DNA of 26,108 nucleotides from Erythrobacter sp. (GCA_002695185.1 NZOF01000098.1:1-26108), one strand, 5' to 3'; numbered from the stretch's first letter, positions 7,711-16,412 are shown. A program made the numbers and translations. Notes: generated from the sequence alone by a model not told the origin.

Positions 7711-8153
7711 CAGCAATATTTGCGATAGTGCGGGATTACTTGCCGCTCATGCACCGTGGCGATAGGTTGCGCGCCATGGCCCGACCGTTGGTCCTTGCTT
7801 CCCGCCGCGCGCCGGCGAGCCGTCTGCAGTGCGTCGCCGCATTGTTGGGACTGCTCGCCATGATCGGCGTGATCGGGCTTGCGACCTGGCATGACGGCCT
7901 GCCGCACAGCCATGCGCCAGTTCATGCCGCGAGCATCGATACCGACCACCATGACCATGCTCCCTCGGATCAGCCCGATCCGTCGGACGCGCTCCATCTG
8001 GCAGCTCATGCCGTTGCCCAGACCGTGGACCTCTCTTCGCGACCGCTGGTTAGCGTAACGCTGTTCATCGTGTCGCTGCGCTGGACGCTGGTCACCACCA
8101 GCCTGCCGGTCTCGGCGAGGCCCGTCGAGATATTGCGACCCCCACGCGGCTGA
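7707..8153 (+). CDS. CzcI-like small His-rich membrane/periplasmic protein
   Basis: The frame starts at an ATGA overlap with the MFS gene and encodes 148 aa. Later Met codons at residues 15 and 24 are also possible starts. One hydrophobic segment (CVAALLGLLAMIGVIGLA) acts as a signal or anchor. It is followed by a His/Asp-rich stretch (DGLPHSHAPVHAAS, DTDHHDHAPSDQPDPSD) and a C-terminus ending PVEILRPPRG. Small His-rich proteins ahead of czcC, such as CzcI, share this plan and are thought to modulate czc induction or bind metal in the periplasm. Sequence identity to CzcI could not be tested here; the call rests on position, size and composition. Confidence 0.55.
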   Translation: MTAIFAIVRDYLPLMHRGDRLRAMARPLVLASRRAPASRLQCVAALLGLLAMIGVIGLATWHDGLPHSHAPVHAASIDTDHHDHAPSDQPDPSDALHLAAHAVAQTVDLSSRPLVSVTLFIVSLRWTLVTTSLPVSARPVEILRPPRG

Positions 8154-8206
8154 ACGCTCGGCGCCGATCTGGCGCGCGTTCGACATGCCGTTAAGGGGAT
8201 TGATCC

Positions 8207-9475
8207 ATGAGAGCCTATTCAGGCCGGCTGCCGCGCATTGCGGTGACCGGCATGCTGGTCGCGAGCGGCGCGCTGCTGCTTGTCCAGTCAGTGCGCGCGC
8301 AGGTTGCGCCGCCCTTCGCCACCTTGCTGCGCGACAGCGAGAACGCACCCCGTTCGGCAGCGATTGCCGCCGATGTCGCTCGCGCCGAAGGGCTTGCCGA
8401 ACAGGCTCGTGCCCGCCCCAACCCGACCGTCAGCGTGATGGCCGAGAACATCGCGGGCCGCGCCCCCTATCGCGGCTTCGACGGGGCGGAGAACACGCTC
8501 CAGTATAACCAGCCGTTCGAACTGGGCGGCAAGCGCTCGGCGCGTATTGCTGCCGGAGAGGCCGAGGTTGGCGTCGCGAGAGCAAGAGCCTCGGGTGCCA
8601 GGGCGACCTATGCCCACGATCTCGCGCTCGCCTACGCCATGGTTGAAATCGCCCAGCGCCGCGTCGAACTGGCTGATGACGAGGTCGAGGAAGCCGAGGC
8701 CGACCTGAAGCTCGCACGCGCGCTGGTTGATGTCGGCAAGGAAGCAAGATTGCGGAGTCTTCAGGCCGAGTCCGCGCTGAACGCGCTGCGGGCCGATCGC
8801 GACCTCGCACGCGCCAATTTGACCGGCGCGCTGGCGCGGCTGTCCGCCCTTGCCGGTGCGCCCCAGACCTTTACCGGCATCAGCGGCTCGGTGCTCGCCA
8901 TGTTCGAGCGGCCGGCGATCGTCGGCCCGGTCGATGCCGGCAGCTCGGCGATCTACCGGTTGGCGCTCGCCGAACGCGACGCGGCGGCGCTGCGCATCCG
9001 GGTCGAGGAGAAGCGCGCAATCCCGGACGTCACCGGGCAGCTCGGCGTGCGCCGTCTGGAGCGCGACAATGCGACCGCGATGATCGTCGGGGTCTCGGTG
9101 CCCCTGCCGCTGTTCGACCGCAATCGCGGCAATGTCGCCGCGGTCCGCGCCGAGGCGCAGGGAGCGGCCTCGCGCGCCGAGGCTGCGCGGATCGAGACCG
9201 AAGCCGAACTGCGCGGCGCCATCGCCCAGGCCGAGGCGAGCGAGAGCCGCGTGACGGCCGCGCAAGCGTCGCTCGCAACGGCCGATGAAGCCTATCGGCT
9301 CGCCCGGATCGCCTATGAATCCGGCAAGGCACCGCTGATCGAATTGCTCACCGCCCGCCACAATCTCGGCAGTGCTCGCGGGGTCGTGCTCGACACGCTC
9401 GCCGCGCGCTTCGCCGCCAACGCTACGCTCGCCCGCCTCCAGGGCCGCACCATCACCGGAGACCTGATCCCATGA
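8207..9475 (+). CDS. czcC: Outer-membrane efflux channel CzcC (TolC family)
   Basis: The protein is 422 aa with a Sec-type signal peptide (TGMLVASGALLLVQSVRAQ). It follows AAGGGG about 8 nt before the ATG. The body is Ala/Glu/Arg-rich long helices in two repeats, as in TolC-family proteins: LAEQARARPNPTVSVMAEN, then GFDGAENTLQYNQPFELGGK, then a second set around VGVSVPLPLFDRNRGNVAAV and AYESGKAPLIELLTARHNL. The motif PLPLFDRNRGN is typical of the CzcC branch. It would form the outer-membrane exit duct for CzcA-CzcB. The stop overlaps the czcB start (ATGA). Confidence 0.88.
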   Translation: MRAYSGRLPRIAVTGMLVASGALLLVQSVRAQVAPPFATLLRDSENAPRSAAIAADVARAEGLAEQARARPNPTVSVMAENIAGRAPYRGFDGAENTLQYNQPFELGGKRSARIAAGEAEVGVARARASGARATYAHDLALAYAMVEIAQRRVELADDEVEEAEADLKLARALVDVGKEARLRSLQAESALNALRADRDLARANLTGALARLSALAGAPQTFTGISGSVLAMFERPAIVGPVDAGSSAIYRLALAERDAAALRIRVEEKRAIPDVTGQLGVRRLERDNATAMIVGVSVPLPLFDRNRGNVAAVRAEAQGAASRAEAARIETEAELRGAIAQAEASESRVTAAQASLATADEAYRLARIAYESGKAPLIELLTARHNLGSARGVVLDTLAARFAANATLARLQGRTITGDLIP

Positions 9476-10623
9476 CCTCCGACAAGAACCGCCTGTATAT
9501 CGGCTCCGCCGTCGCTCTCCTGCTTGCCGCCGGCGCCGGGTTCGGCATCGCCCGTTTCACCCAGCCCGCGCCACCCGCTGCGCAAACCCCCGCCGCCGAG
9601 GCGAAGCCGGGCGACGATGTCGCCATCGACGCTGCTGGTATCCGCAGCTCGCAGATCGTGGTGGCGCAGTCTGCCTCAGGCGAACTCGACGCCGCGATCG
9701 CAGCCAGCGCCACGGTGGATTCGACTCCCGACGCCGAAGCGGTGCTGACACCGCGCGCGGCCGGTACCGTCGTTCGCATCTTCAAGCGCATCGGCGATCC
9801 GGTGCGCGCAGGCGAAACGCTGGCGCTGGTCGAGAGCCGCGACGCTTCGGCGATCGCCGCCGACCGCTCGGCGGCAAGTGCCCGGGTCACGCTCGCCACG
9901 AAGCAGCTGGCGCGCGAGCGCAGCCTGCTGGCCCAGGGCGTCAGCCCGCGCGCCGATTATGAAACCGCCGAAGCCAATCTCGCGGTTGCCCGCGCAGATG
10001 CGATGCGTGCCAGCGCCGCCGCAGGGGCCGCGCGGGTGGCGGGTGACGGCCGCTCGGTCGCAGTGGTGAGCCCGGTCAGCGGGCGCGTGACCGCCGCGTC
10101 GGCAAATCTTGGCCAGTTCGTCTCCGCCGAAGCTGAGTTGTTCCGCGTCGCCGATCCCAGCCGGTTGCAGATCACGGCGAGCGTGCCGCCCGCTGATGCG
10201 ACCCGCGTGCGGGTGCGTGACCGCGTCGAGTTGAGCCTCGCCGATGGCGCGATCATCGCCGGGCGGGTCCGGTCGTCGACCGGGGTCGTCGATGCGCAAA
10301 CTCGGGGGGCGACCGTCGTCATCGAGGCGAGTGCCGGGAGCAGCGTGCTTGCGCCAGGGCAGCTCGTGCAGGCGCGTATCTTCGCCAGTGGCGGCGCGAC
10401 CAAAAGCGGCGTGATGGTGCCACAGGATGCGGTGCAGACGCTCGGCGAGCGCACGGTAGTGTTCGTTCGCACAGCCGCCGGGTTCAGGGCGCAGACGGTG
10501 CAGGCAGGCGCGCGCAGTGGCGGGCTGGTCGCGATCGTCTCCGGCCTCAAGGGCGGGACACAGATCGCTACGACCAACGCCTTTCTGCTCAAGGCCGAAC
10601 TCGAGAAGGAGTCGGCGGAATGA
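9472..10623 (+). CDS. czcB: Periplasmic adaptor CzcB (HlyD/RND membrane-fusion family)
   Basis: The protein is 383 aa. The N-terminal anchor or signal is RLYIGSAVALLLAAGAGFGI, and a Pro/Ala linker follows. The lipoyl halves are seen at AVLTPRAAGTVVRIFKRIGD with VRAGETLALVES, and at VVSPVSGRVTAASANLGQFV; a helical hairpin rich in Ala and Arg lies between them. The beta-barrel and membrane-proximal parts follow (VLAPGQLVQARIF, VMVPQDAVQTLGERTVVFVR). I found no His or Cys in the whole sequence, so the His-rich metal-binding extension of classical CzcB proteins is absent. It is coupled to czcC and czcA by ATGA overlaps and is predicted to bridge CzcA and CzcC in the periplasm. Confidence 0.88.
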   Translation: MTSDKNRLYIGSAVALLLAAGAGFGIARFTQPAPPAAQTPAAEAKPGDDVAIDAAGIRSSQIVVAQSASGELDAAIAASATVDSTPDAEAVLTPRAAGTVVRIFKRIGDPVRAGETLALVESRDASAIAADRSAASARVTLATKQLARERSLLAQGVSPRADYETAEANLAVARADAMRASAAAGAARVAGDGRSVAVVSPVSGRVTAASANLGQFVSAEAELFRVADPSRLQITASVPPADATRVRVRDRVELSLADGAIIAGRVRSSTGVVDAQTRGATVVIEASAGSSVLAPGQLVQARIFASGGATKSGVMVPQDAVQTLGERTVVFVRTAAGFRAQTVQAGARSGGLVAIVSGLKGGTQIATTNAFLLKAELEKESAE

Positions 10624-13600
10624 TCGGTCGCATCCTTGCGCTCTCGGTTCGCGGACGATGGCTCGTCGCGTTCCTCACGCTCATCGTCATCGGCTTCGGC
10701 GCGTGGCAGATCACCAAACTGCCGATCGACGCGGTTCCCGACGTTACCAACCGGCAGGTGCAGATCAGCACCTTCGCGCCCACGCTCGGTCCAGTCGATA
10801 TCGAGAAACAGGTGACCTTCCCGGTCGAGACCGCGCTCGCCGGTATTCCCGGGCTGCAGATGACGCGCAGCTTCTCGCGCAACGGCTTCAGTCAGGTGAC
10901 CGCCGTGTTCGAGGATTCGACCGACATCTATTTCGCGCGCCAGCAGGTGACCGAGCGGATCGCGCAGGCGAAGGACAGCCTTCCGGCCGGCGTCCAGCCC
11001 AATCTCGCGCCGCTCAGCACCGGCCTTGGCGAGATTTTCTTCTATTCGGTCGCCTTTCGTCACCCCGACGGCAAGGGCGGTGCCGAGCATGTCGATGGCA
11101 AGCCCGGCTGGCAGACCGACGGCAGCTACCTCACGCCCGAGGGTGAGCGGCTGACTACCGAACTGGCGAAGGCAGCCTATCTGCGCACCGTGCAGGACTG
11201 GATCATCCGTCCGCAGATGCGCAACGTGAAAGGCGTTGCCGGCGTCGATTCCAACGGCGGCTATGTGAAGCAATATCTGGTCGAGCCGAACCTCAATGCG
11301 CTCGCGACCTACGGCCTCTCGATCACCGAGCTGGCCGATGCGCTGGAGAAGGCCAATTTGTCGGCAGGCTCCAACTATGTGCGGCGCGCCGGTGAAAGCT
11401 TCCTTGTGCGTGCCGACGCGCGGCTCCGCTCGATCAGCGAGATCGAAGAAGCGGTGGTCGCGACCCGCGGCGGCACCCCGGTGCGGGTCAAGGATGTCGG
11501 GCAGGTCGTGATCGGCGGCGCGGTGCGAACCGGCTCGGGCAGTCGCATGGGATCGGAGGCGGTCATCTCGACCGTGCTGATGCTGGTCGGCGAGAATAGC
11601 CGCATCGTCGCCAACAGCGCCGCCGAGCGCCTGACCGAGATTAACAAGGCGCTGCCGCCCGACGTCTTCGCCGAGCCGGTCTACAACCGATCGAAGCTGG
11701 TCAACGCGACGATCGCGACGGTCGAGAAGAACCTCGTCGAAGGCGCATTGCTGGTCATCGTTATCCTGTTCCTGCTGCTCGGCAATGTCCGCGCGGCCCT
11801 GATCACCGCGGCGGTCATCCCGATCACCATGTTGATGACGGCGGCGGGGATGAATGGCCTCGGCGTCTCGGGCAATCTCATGAGTCTGGGCGCCCTCGAC
11901 TTCGGCCTGATCGTCGATGGCGCGGTGATCATCGTCGAGAACGCCCTGCGGCGCCTTGCCGAACGACAGGAGCATGAAGGGCGGTTGCTGAGCATGGACG
12001 AGCGGCTTGAAGAGACCACGCTTGCGGCCAAGGAGATGATCCGCCCAACTGTCTATGGCCAGCTCATCATCTTCCTCGTGTTCGTGCCGTTGCTCACCTT
12101 CCAGGGTATCGAGGGCAAGACCTTCTCGCCGATGGCGGTGACGCTCATGGTCGCGCTGGCGAGCGCGTTCGTCCTGTCGCTGACTTTCGTTCCGGCGATG
12201 CTGGCGATCCTCATCAAGGGCAAGGTCAGCGAGACAGAGGTCAAGCCGATCCGATGGTTCAAGGAGAAGTACGCCCCGCTGCTCGAACGCGCAGTCGCTC
12301 GCCCTTTGCCGTTCGTACTCGGCGGCGCGGGCATATTCCTCGCGGCCGTGCTCGCGTTCGGGCTGCTCGGTGAGGAGTTCATGCCTCAGCTCGACGAGAA
12401 GGACATCACGGTCACCAACTTCCGGGTGCCGTCCGCCTCGATCGATCAGTCGACGCAGATGCAGCTCCAGATCGAGAATGCCCTCAAGACCCTGCCCGAG
12501 GTGGCGCTGGTCTTTTCCAAGAACGGCAACGCCGATCTCGGCACCGATCCAATGCCGCCAAATGCTTCGGACACCTATGTCATTCCCAAGCCCGAGAGTG
12601 AGTGGCCGGCCGAGGTGCGGAGCAAGGAGGATATCCTCAAGCGCATCGAGGCGCGGATGAAGCCGCTGATCGGCAACCGCACCGAGATTCAGCAGCCGAT
12701 CCAGATGCGGTTCAACGAGTTGATTGCGGGCGTGCGCGCCGATGTAGCGGTCAAGCTTTATGGCGACGATCTCGACCAGATGAGCGGTGAGGCGCGGCGC
12801 ATCGCGGGCGTGCTGCGCTCGATCCCCGGTGCGGGAGATGTCAGCGCCGAACAGACCGACGGTGCGCCGACGTTCGACGTCAAGATCGATCGACTGGCGG
12901 CGGCCCGCTACGGTCTGACGGTCGAGGAGGTTGCGAACACGGTATCCGCGGCGCTCGGCGGTCGCGAGGCCGGCCTTCTGTTCGAAGGCGACCGACGCTT
13001 CTCGGTCGTGGTCCGGCTTCCCGACGCGCAGCGCGACGATCTCGAAACGCTGGGGGCTATCCCGATCATGCTGCCCGCTTCGGACGGGCAGGTCGCGCGA
13101 TCGATCCCGCTGAGGGAAGTGGCGCGGTTCAGCTACACGCAGGGTCTCAACCAGATCAGCCGTGAGAATGGCAAGCGCATGGTCACCGTTCAGGTGAATG
13201 TTCGCGGTCGCGATCTGGGCGGGTTCGTCTCGGACGCGCAGGCACGGATCGGGGCGATGACGCTGCCGCCGGGCATGTACACGGAATGGGGCGGCACGTT
13301 CGAGAGCCTGCAATCGGCACGGCTGCGGCTTTTGATAGTCGTGCCGATCTGCTTCGTCGCGATCTATGCGCTGCTCTATCTGGCGCTTGGCGGGTTTATT
13401 CCCGCAGCCATCGTGTTCTCGGCCGTGCCGATGGCGCTTGCGGGCGGCGTCTTCGCGCTGCTGTTGCGCGGCATCCCGTTCTCGATCACTGCGGCGGTAG
13501 GGTTTATTGCATTGTCAGGCGTCGCGGTCCTCAACGGCCTCGTGATGATGAGCGCAATCAGTAAGCGACGGGACGACGGTGCGGGCGGGGACAAAGCAAT

Positions 13601-13862
13601 CATCGATGGCGCCATGGAGCGCGTGCGTCCCGTGCTGATGACGGCACTGGTCGCAAGCCTCGGGTTCGTTCCGATGGCGCTAGCAACCGGAACTGGCGCG
13701 GAAGTTCAACGACCATTGGCGACCGTCGTGATCGGAGGTCTCATAACCTCCACGGCGCTCACATTGCTCGTGCTTCCGGCAATTGCTGCATTCGTCGATC
13801 GATGGCGGACCCGATTTGATGGAGTGCAAGCGCAGACCCCAGTCATTTCACAATCTGGCTGA
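10620..13862 (+). CDS. czcA: RND heavy-metal efflux pump CzcA (HME-RND family)
   Basis: The protein is 1080 aa, the normal length for CzcA-type pumps. The start at 10620 overlaps the czcB stop (ATGA) and follows AAGGAG at 10606-10611. Family marks include the opening LPIDAVPDVTNRQVQI. The TM4 proton-relay signature DFGLIVDGAVIIVEN has D427, D433 and E440, spaced as in CzcA of Cupriavidus. Later pieces are GYP-less porter segments (GRDLGGFVSDAQARIG) and the last membrane block (PVLMTALVASLGFVPMALA). The signature points to divalent-cation (Co/Zn/Cd or Ni) rather than Cu/Ag export. It is an inner-membrane proton antiporter that takes ions from the periplasm or cytoplasm into CzcC. It is the last gene of the operon. 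Confidence 0.93.
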   Translation: MIGRILALSVRGRWLVAFLTLIVIGFGAWQITKLPIDAVPDVTNRQVQISTFAPTLGPVDIEKQVTFPVETALAGIPGLQMTRSFSRNGFSQVTAVFEDSTDIYFARQQVTERIAQAKDSLPAGVQPNLAPLSTGLGEIFFYSVAFRHPDGKGGAEHVDGKPGWQTDGSYLTPEGERLTTELAKAAYLRTVQDWIIRPQMRNVKGVAGVDSNGGYVKQYLVEPNLNALATYGLSITELADALEKANLSAGSNYVRRAGESFLVRADARLRSISEIEEAVVATRGGTPVRVKDVGQVVIGGAVRTGSGSRMGSEAVISTVLMLVGENSRIVANSAAERLTEINKALPPDVFAEPVYNRSKLVNATIATVEKNLVEGALLVIVILFLLLGNVRAALITAAVIPITMLMTAAGMNGLGVSGNLMSLGALDFGLIVDGAVIIVENALRRLAERQEHEGRLLSMDERLEETTLAAKEMIRPTVYGQLIIFLVFVPLLTFQGIEGKTFSPMAVTLMVALASAFVLSLTFVPAMLAILIKGKVSETEVKPIRWFKEKYAPLLERAVARPLPFVLGGAGIFLAAVLAFGLLGEEFMPQLDEKDITVTNFRVPSASIDQSTQMQLQIENALKTLPEVALVFSKNGNADLGTDPMPPNASDTYVIPKPESEWPAEVRSKEDILKRIEARMKPLIGNRTEIQQPIQMRFNELIAGVRADVAVKLYGDDLDQMSGEARRIAGVLRSIPGAGDVSAEQTDGAPTFDVKIDRLAAARYGLTVEEVANTVSAALGGREAGLLFEGDRRFSVVVRLPDAQRDDLETLGAIPIMLPASDGQVARSIPLREVARFSYTQGLNQISRENGKRMVTVQVNVRGRDLGGFVSDAQARIGAMTLPPGMYTEWGGTFESLQSARLRLLIVVPICFVAIYALLYLALGGFIPAAIVFSAVPMALAGGVFALLLRGIPFSITAAVGFIALSGVAVLNGLVMMSAISKRRDDGAGGDKAIIDGAMERVRPVLMTALVASLGFVPMALATGTGAEVQRPLATVVIGGLITSTALTLLVLPAIAAFVDRWRTRFDGVQAQTPVISQSG

Positions 13863-13893
13863 GACGTCGCAGCTGCGGCCGCTTTTGACAATA

Positions 13894-13927
13894 GCCGCCA
13901 TTGGCGCTGCGGGCGCCAAATGGCGGC
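13894..13927 (+). terminator. Strong hairpin downstream of czcA, possible terminator
   Basis: GCCGCCATTGGCGC pairs with GCGCCAAATGGCGGC, leaving one bulge and a short loop, 31 bp after the czcA stop. No T-tract follows, so it may be a transcript-stabilising hairpin or part of a dispersed intergenic repeat rather than an intrinsic terminator. Confidence 0.4.
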
Positions 13928-14110
13928 TTAGTCCCAGCCCCGGTCACAAGCGGACTGGCGACTCATGGGCACGCCATTTTCCCAGTTGAACGGCTTGGTT
14001 GGGCGCGTAGAAGCCTTTGCCGCCCTCGACCCATCGTTGCCTTTCAGGTTCTCATTTCAGTTTCCCAGAACCAAACATTCTCTGGAGCCCCGACCACGGC
14101 GGAAAGCCGG

Positions 14111-14196
14111 TGTAAACGACTGTCCAATCAGGAGCCGGATTGCGGGAATAGCTGACGCTTACTCTGACTCCGCTGCCGACGAAAAAAGGTCGTTTA
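14111..14196 (+). repeat. Degenerate 86-bp repeat, copy B
   Basis: This is the partner of 1191-1276: same orientation, no gaps, about 70% identity over the first 70 bases, and a shared GTCGTT near the end. It lies in the 435-bp gene-free stretch 13863-14297. Apart from this repeat and the hairpin at 13894-13927, I see no gene or further site in that stretch. Confidence 0.6.
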
Positions 14197-14297
14197 GATC
14201 TGCCTGGCAGACGTCCAAATCAAAAAGCAACTGTCGATGGGGCGCCACTAGGGCAACTGCCTGATTGCCTCAATTTGGACATGAGCGAGGAAGCATC

Positions 14298-15269
14298 TCA
14301 GTCTTCCCGCAAAATCTTTTCCTGCATGTGAGAGCAGTAGGAGCAAAGCCCTTCATCGAGCCCGTCTAGATAATCCTGTATGCTGATGCCTGCTCCGCAG
14401 CGAAAACATTCAGCGTTAAAATCCAAAGCTTCGCCGCAGTTCGCACAACCGTCTTCCCCTTCCAACAACGTCGACCGCCCGCAAACGGGACACTGATAGA
14501 TCGGGCCATCCTCGAATGCATCCTTGTAACGGACATACGCCTCGGCTCCATGCGCCTTCTCGATCGCCTGTTCGATGGCATCGGCTACATCTACATCTTG
14601 CCCGCAGGTCTTGCAGCGCAGCTGTGCGTAATCTTGGCTCTCGTTTTCGGGTTCGACCTGCTCGACGAGCTCGGACTGACAATCTCCGCATTTGATGACT
14701 TCAGCCATGATTGAGGAAGATCGCCATCTAATTTTCTCTAGTGTGGCCCGCGCTTCCCGGAGCTCTTGGTCGTACAACTCCTTAGTTTCCAGCATGGTTG
14801 TCCATGCTTCTCCCAAAAGCGCGACTGGATCTTCCTCCATCTGGCGAAACAGGGAAGCCACAACCGGAAAACCCTTGCTGATCGCCGCGCGGATCGCGGT
14901 CGCCGACTCCGATGTGTAGTGATGTTCCATATCGTTGCGGATGGTGTTGAGCGCTTTGAGCGCCTTATGGTCCAAGGATATTCCGAAATCTTTGGCGCGT
15001 TCACCGATTTGCTGAAAGTCTATGGTCGAATGGCCTACTTGTGCCAGCTCGATGCCGCCCTGACCGTCTGGCACAGGCTTAAGCTTGGCACCAATGACGT
15101 GCTGCGGATCAGCATTCGGGACTGCTCGGATCAGCGCCTCCTTCGCAAGCAGGAGCACACCCGCATAGAAATTACGGACCGCTGAAATATCGCGATCGTG
15201 ATCCTGCTGGCGGAAATCCTCGACTCCCATCCGGATCGAAGCAGTCGCGTTCTCTAACAATGAAGGCAT
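14298..15269 (-). CDS. HEPN-like N-terminal domain fused to three zinc ribbons
   Basis: The protein is 323 aa. The N-terminal half is alpha-helical (VRNFYAGVLLLAKEALIRAV, DHKALKALNTI). It contains R111-N-D-M-E-H116, an RX4H motif that in HEPN ribonucleases is the catalytic site. A coiled, charged stretch (about residues 150-185) leads to a C-terminal half with six CxxC pairs at about residues 194/197, 219/222, 260/263, 275/278, 288/291 and 309/312, enough for three zinc ribbons. Zinc ribbons would bind nucleic acid or protein partners. A ribonuclease toxin or defence effector is suggested by the motif and by the island context, not shown. A non-catalytic HEPN (MNT-partner or DUF4145-like) domain is the main alternative. 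It is divergent from the GIY-YIG gene. Confidence 0.65.
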   Translation of the reverse strand: MPSLLENATASIRMGVEDFRQQDHDRDISAVRNFYAGVLLLAKEALIRAVPNADPQHVIGAKLKPVPDGQGGIELAQVGHSTIDFQQIGERAKDFGISLDHKALKALNTIRNDMEHHYTSESATAIRAAISKGFPVVASLFRQMEEDPVALLGEAWTTMLETKELYDQELREARATLEKIRWRSSSIMAEVIKCGDCQSELVEQVEPENESQDYAQLRCKTCGQDVDVADAIEQAIEKAHGAEAYVRYKDAFEDGPIYQCPVCGRSTLLEGEDGCANCGEALDFNAECFRCGAGISIQDYLDGLDEGLCSYCSHMQEKILRED

Positions 15270-15405
15270 AGTCTCTCAGGAGATTGCAATGAATGCCTGC
15301 CAATTAGATGATTGGCGATGATTCTTCTATCGGCCAAGCGAAGTTCGGGGCGAGGAAACTGACTCGCTCCGGCAGTGAGGCATAACTCAGCGTGTAGACA
15401 AAGTG

Positions 15406-15434
15406 TTGAGTGGAGGAAATGGACGTGATGATAT
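15406..15434 (+). promoter_or_regulatory. Candidate sigma70-type promoter of the GIY-YIG gene
   Basis: TTGAGT (15406-15411) and TGATAT (15429-15434) are separated by 17 bp and lie about 87 bp ahead of the start codon at 15521. This is the best match I could find in the 251-bp divergent gap; it is unproven. Confidence 0.3.
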
Positions 15435-15520
15435 GTCGCGTAGGAACGACCCGCATCAGCGAACTTCCGCCCCGCCCAATAGAGATTTCCGTCAGTGCTC
15501 AAACTGAAAGTGCAAGAGCT

Positions 15521-16141
15521 ATGCCTGTCTACTTCATCTACCAATTGAGCGCTGGCGAGCCGTTGCTGAAAATTGGACGCGCCAAGGACATTTAACAGCG
15601 CCGCGACGCGCTACAGACCGGAAATCCGCATACGCTGGTGCTGGTTGGGTGGATTGAGTCCAATACGGAAAGCCTCCTTGAGGCAGAGTTGCACCGCAAG
15701 TACCATGCCCACCGCGTCGCAGGCGAGTGGTTCCATCTCGAGCCCGGCAAAATTCTGGAGGATCTGGTGCACGCCGGCAGCGATGGCTTCGTCGCTCGGC
15801 ATGCCGACGCATTCGAAATCATCGGCCATGATCGTGACGCCGTCCCAGAATATCTCGGTGTCTGGGAATGGGCGGACCTCGAATTCGAAGAATGCTGTCC
15901 ATTCTGTGGTGCCATGTGCGGGATGCACTTCCAGGAGGCATCCCAAGCCTATCATTGCATCAGCTGCGGACGTCTGAGCGACTTCTCCCATCAGACGCCA
16001 GACTTCGACACTGAAGAGGCATATCGCGCCTGGCTGGCGGACAATCCTCCGGCTCCCCCCACAGGAATGGACCGGCTCGCGATTTTGGGCGGCGCACCGG
16101 ATTATCCCGAGCATCTTCGCCGCAATGGACGTCTGCGTTAG
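15521..16141 (+). pseudogene. GIY-YIG/T5orf172-type nuclease with C-terminal zinc ribbon, broken by an in-frame TAA
   Basis: The start is the ATG at 15521, preceded by AAGAG. The first 24 residues read MPVYFIYQLSAGEPLLKIGR then AKDI, after which a TAA (15593-15595) interrupts the frame. The same frame then continues with QRRDALQTGNPHTLVLVGW, ELHRKYHAHRVAGEWFHL, a CPFCGAMCG...CISCGR zinc ribbon, and a stop at 16139-16141. The two halves form one continuous T5orf172/Mug113-like GIY-YIG domain; the family usually has Glu or Gln at the interrupted position, so a single base change (GAA or CAA to TAA) explains the break. A GTG at 15638 could restart translation, but that product would lack the catalytic first strands. 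Its zinc ribbon echoes those of the divergent HEPN-like gene. Confidence 0.75.
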
Positions 16142-16175
16142 TCCGTCAGCGCCAAGCTGAGATCCGTGATCGCAT

Positions 16176-16412
16176 CTACATCTCGATCCAGAGATGATTG
16201 ATCTGGATTGGTTCGAGGCCGACGCACCGGTGATGGCGCGATCGCAACGCTGCCGTGCGCCGCAGAAGACCACCTAACTTCGCCAGCGTCGCCGCCCGGT
16301 CGAATTTGTCCAACCGCGCGGCGAGCCTCGGCAGGCGCTGCTCGACCGCGCCCACCGTCATTGCGCCGCCCGCCGACATCATCGCGTCAAACATCATTTC
16401 CATGCCAGCCAT
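16176..16412 (-). CDS. Small hypothetical protein, 78 aa
   Basis: The start ATG at 16412 follows GAGGAG (16418-16423 on the complementary strand) at good spacing, which is the main support. The N-terminus is Met-rich (MAGMEMMFDAMMSAGGAM). A basic amphipathic middle (RLPRLAARLDKFDRAATLAK) and an ending with HHR and WIEM follow. It has no recognised domain. It lies antisense between the broken GIY-YIG gene and the OLD nuclease gene. It could be a chance open frame in GC-rich DNA; the frame itself remains open upstream to 16529. Confidence 0.35.
   Translation of the reverse strand: MAGMEMMFDAMMSAGGAMTVGAVEQRLPRLAARLDKFDRAATLAKLGGLLRRTAALRSRHHRCVGLEPIQINHLWIEM

Noticed and set aside
9957..13313. 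1118-codon open frame on the minus strand opposite czcB and czcA
   Set aside because: It is antisense to well-supported genes, rich in Arg, Asp, His and Gln as expected from GC-rich third positions, and has no recognisable domain.
13863..14297. Short open frames downstream of czcA
   Set aside because: They lie over a hairpin and a degenerate repeat, lack ribosome sites and encode no coherent protein.
15593..15595. Programmed stop-codon readthrough in the GIY-YIG gene
   Set aside because: There is no visible readthrough context, and a single-base nonsense mutation at a Glu/Gln position is simpler.
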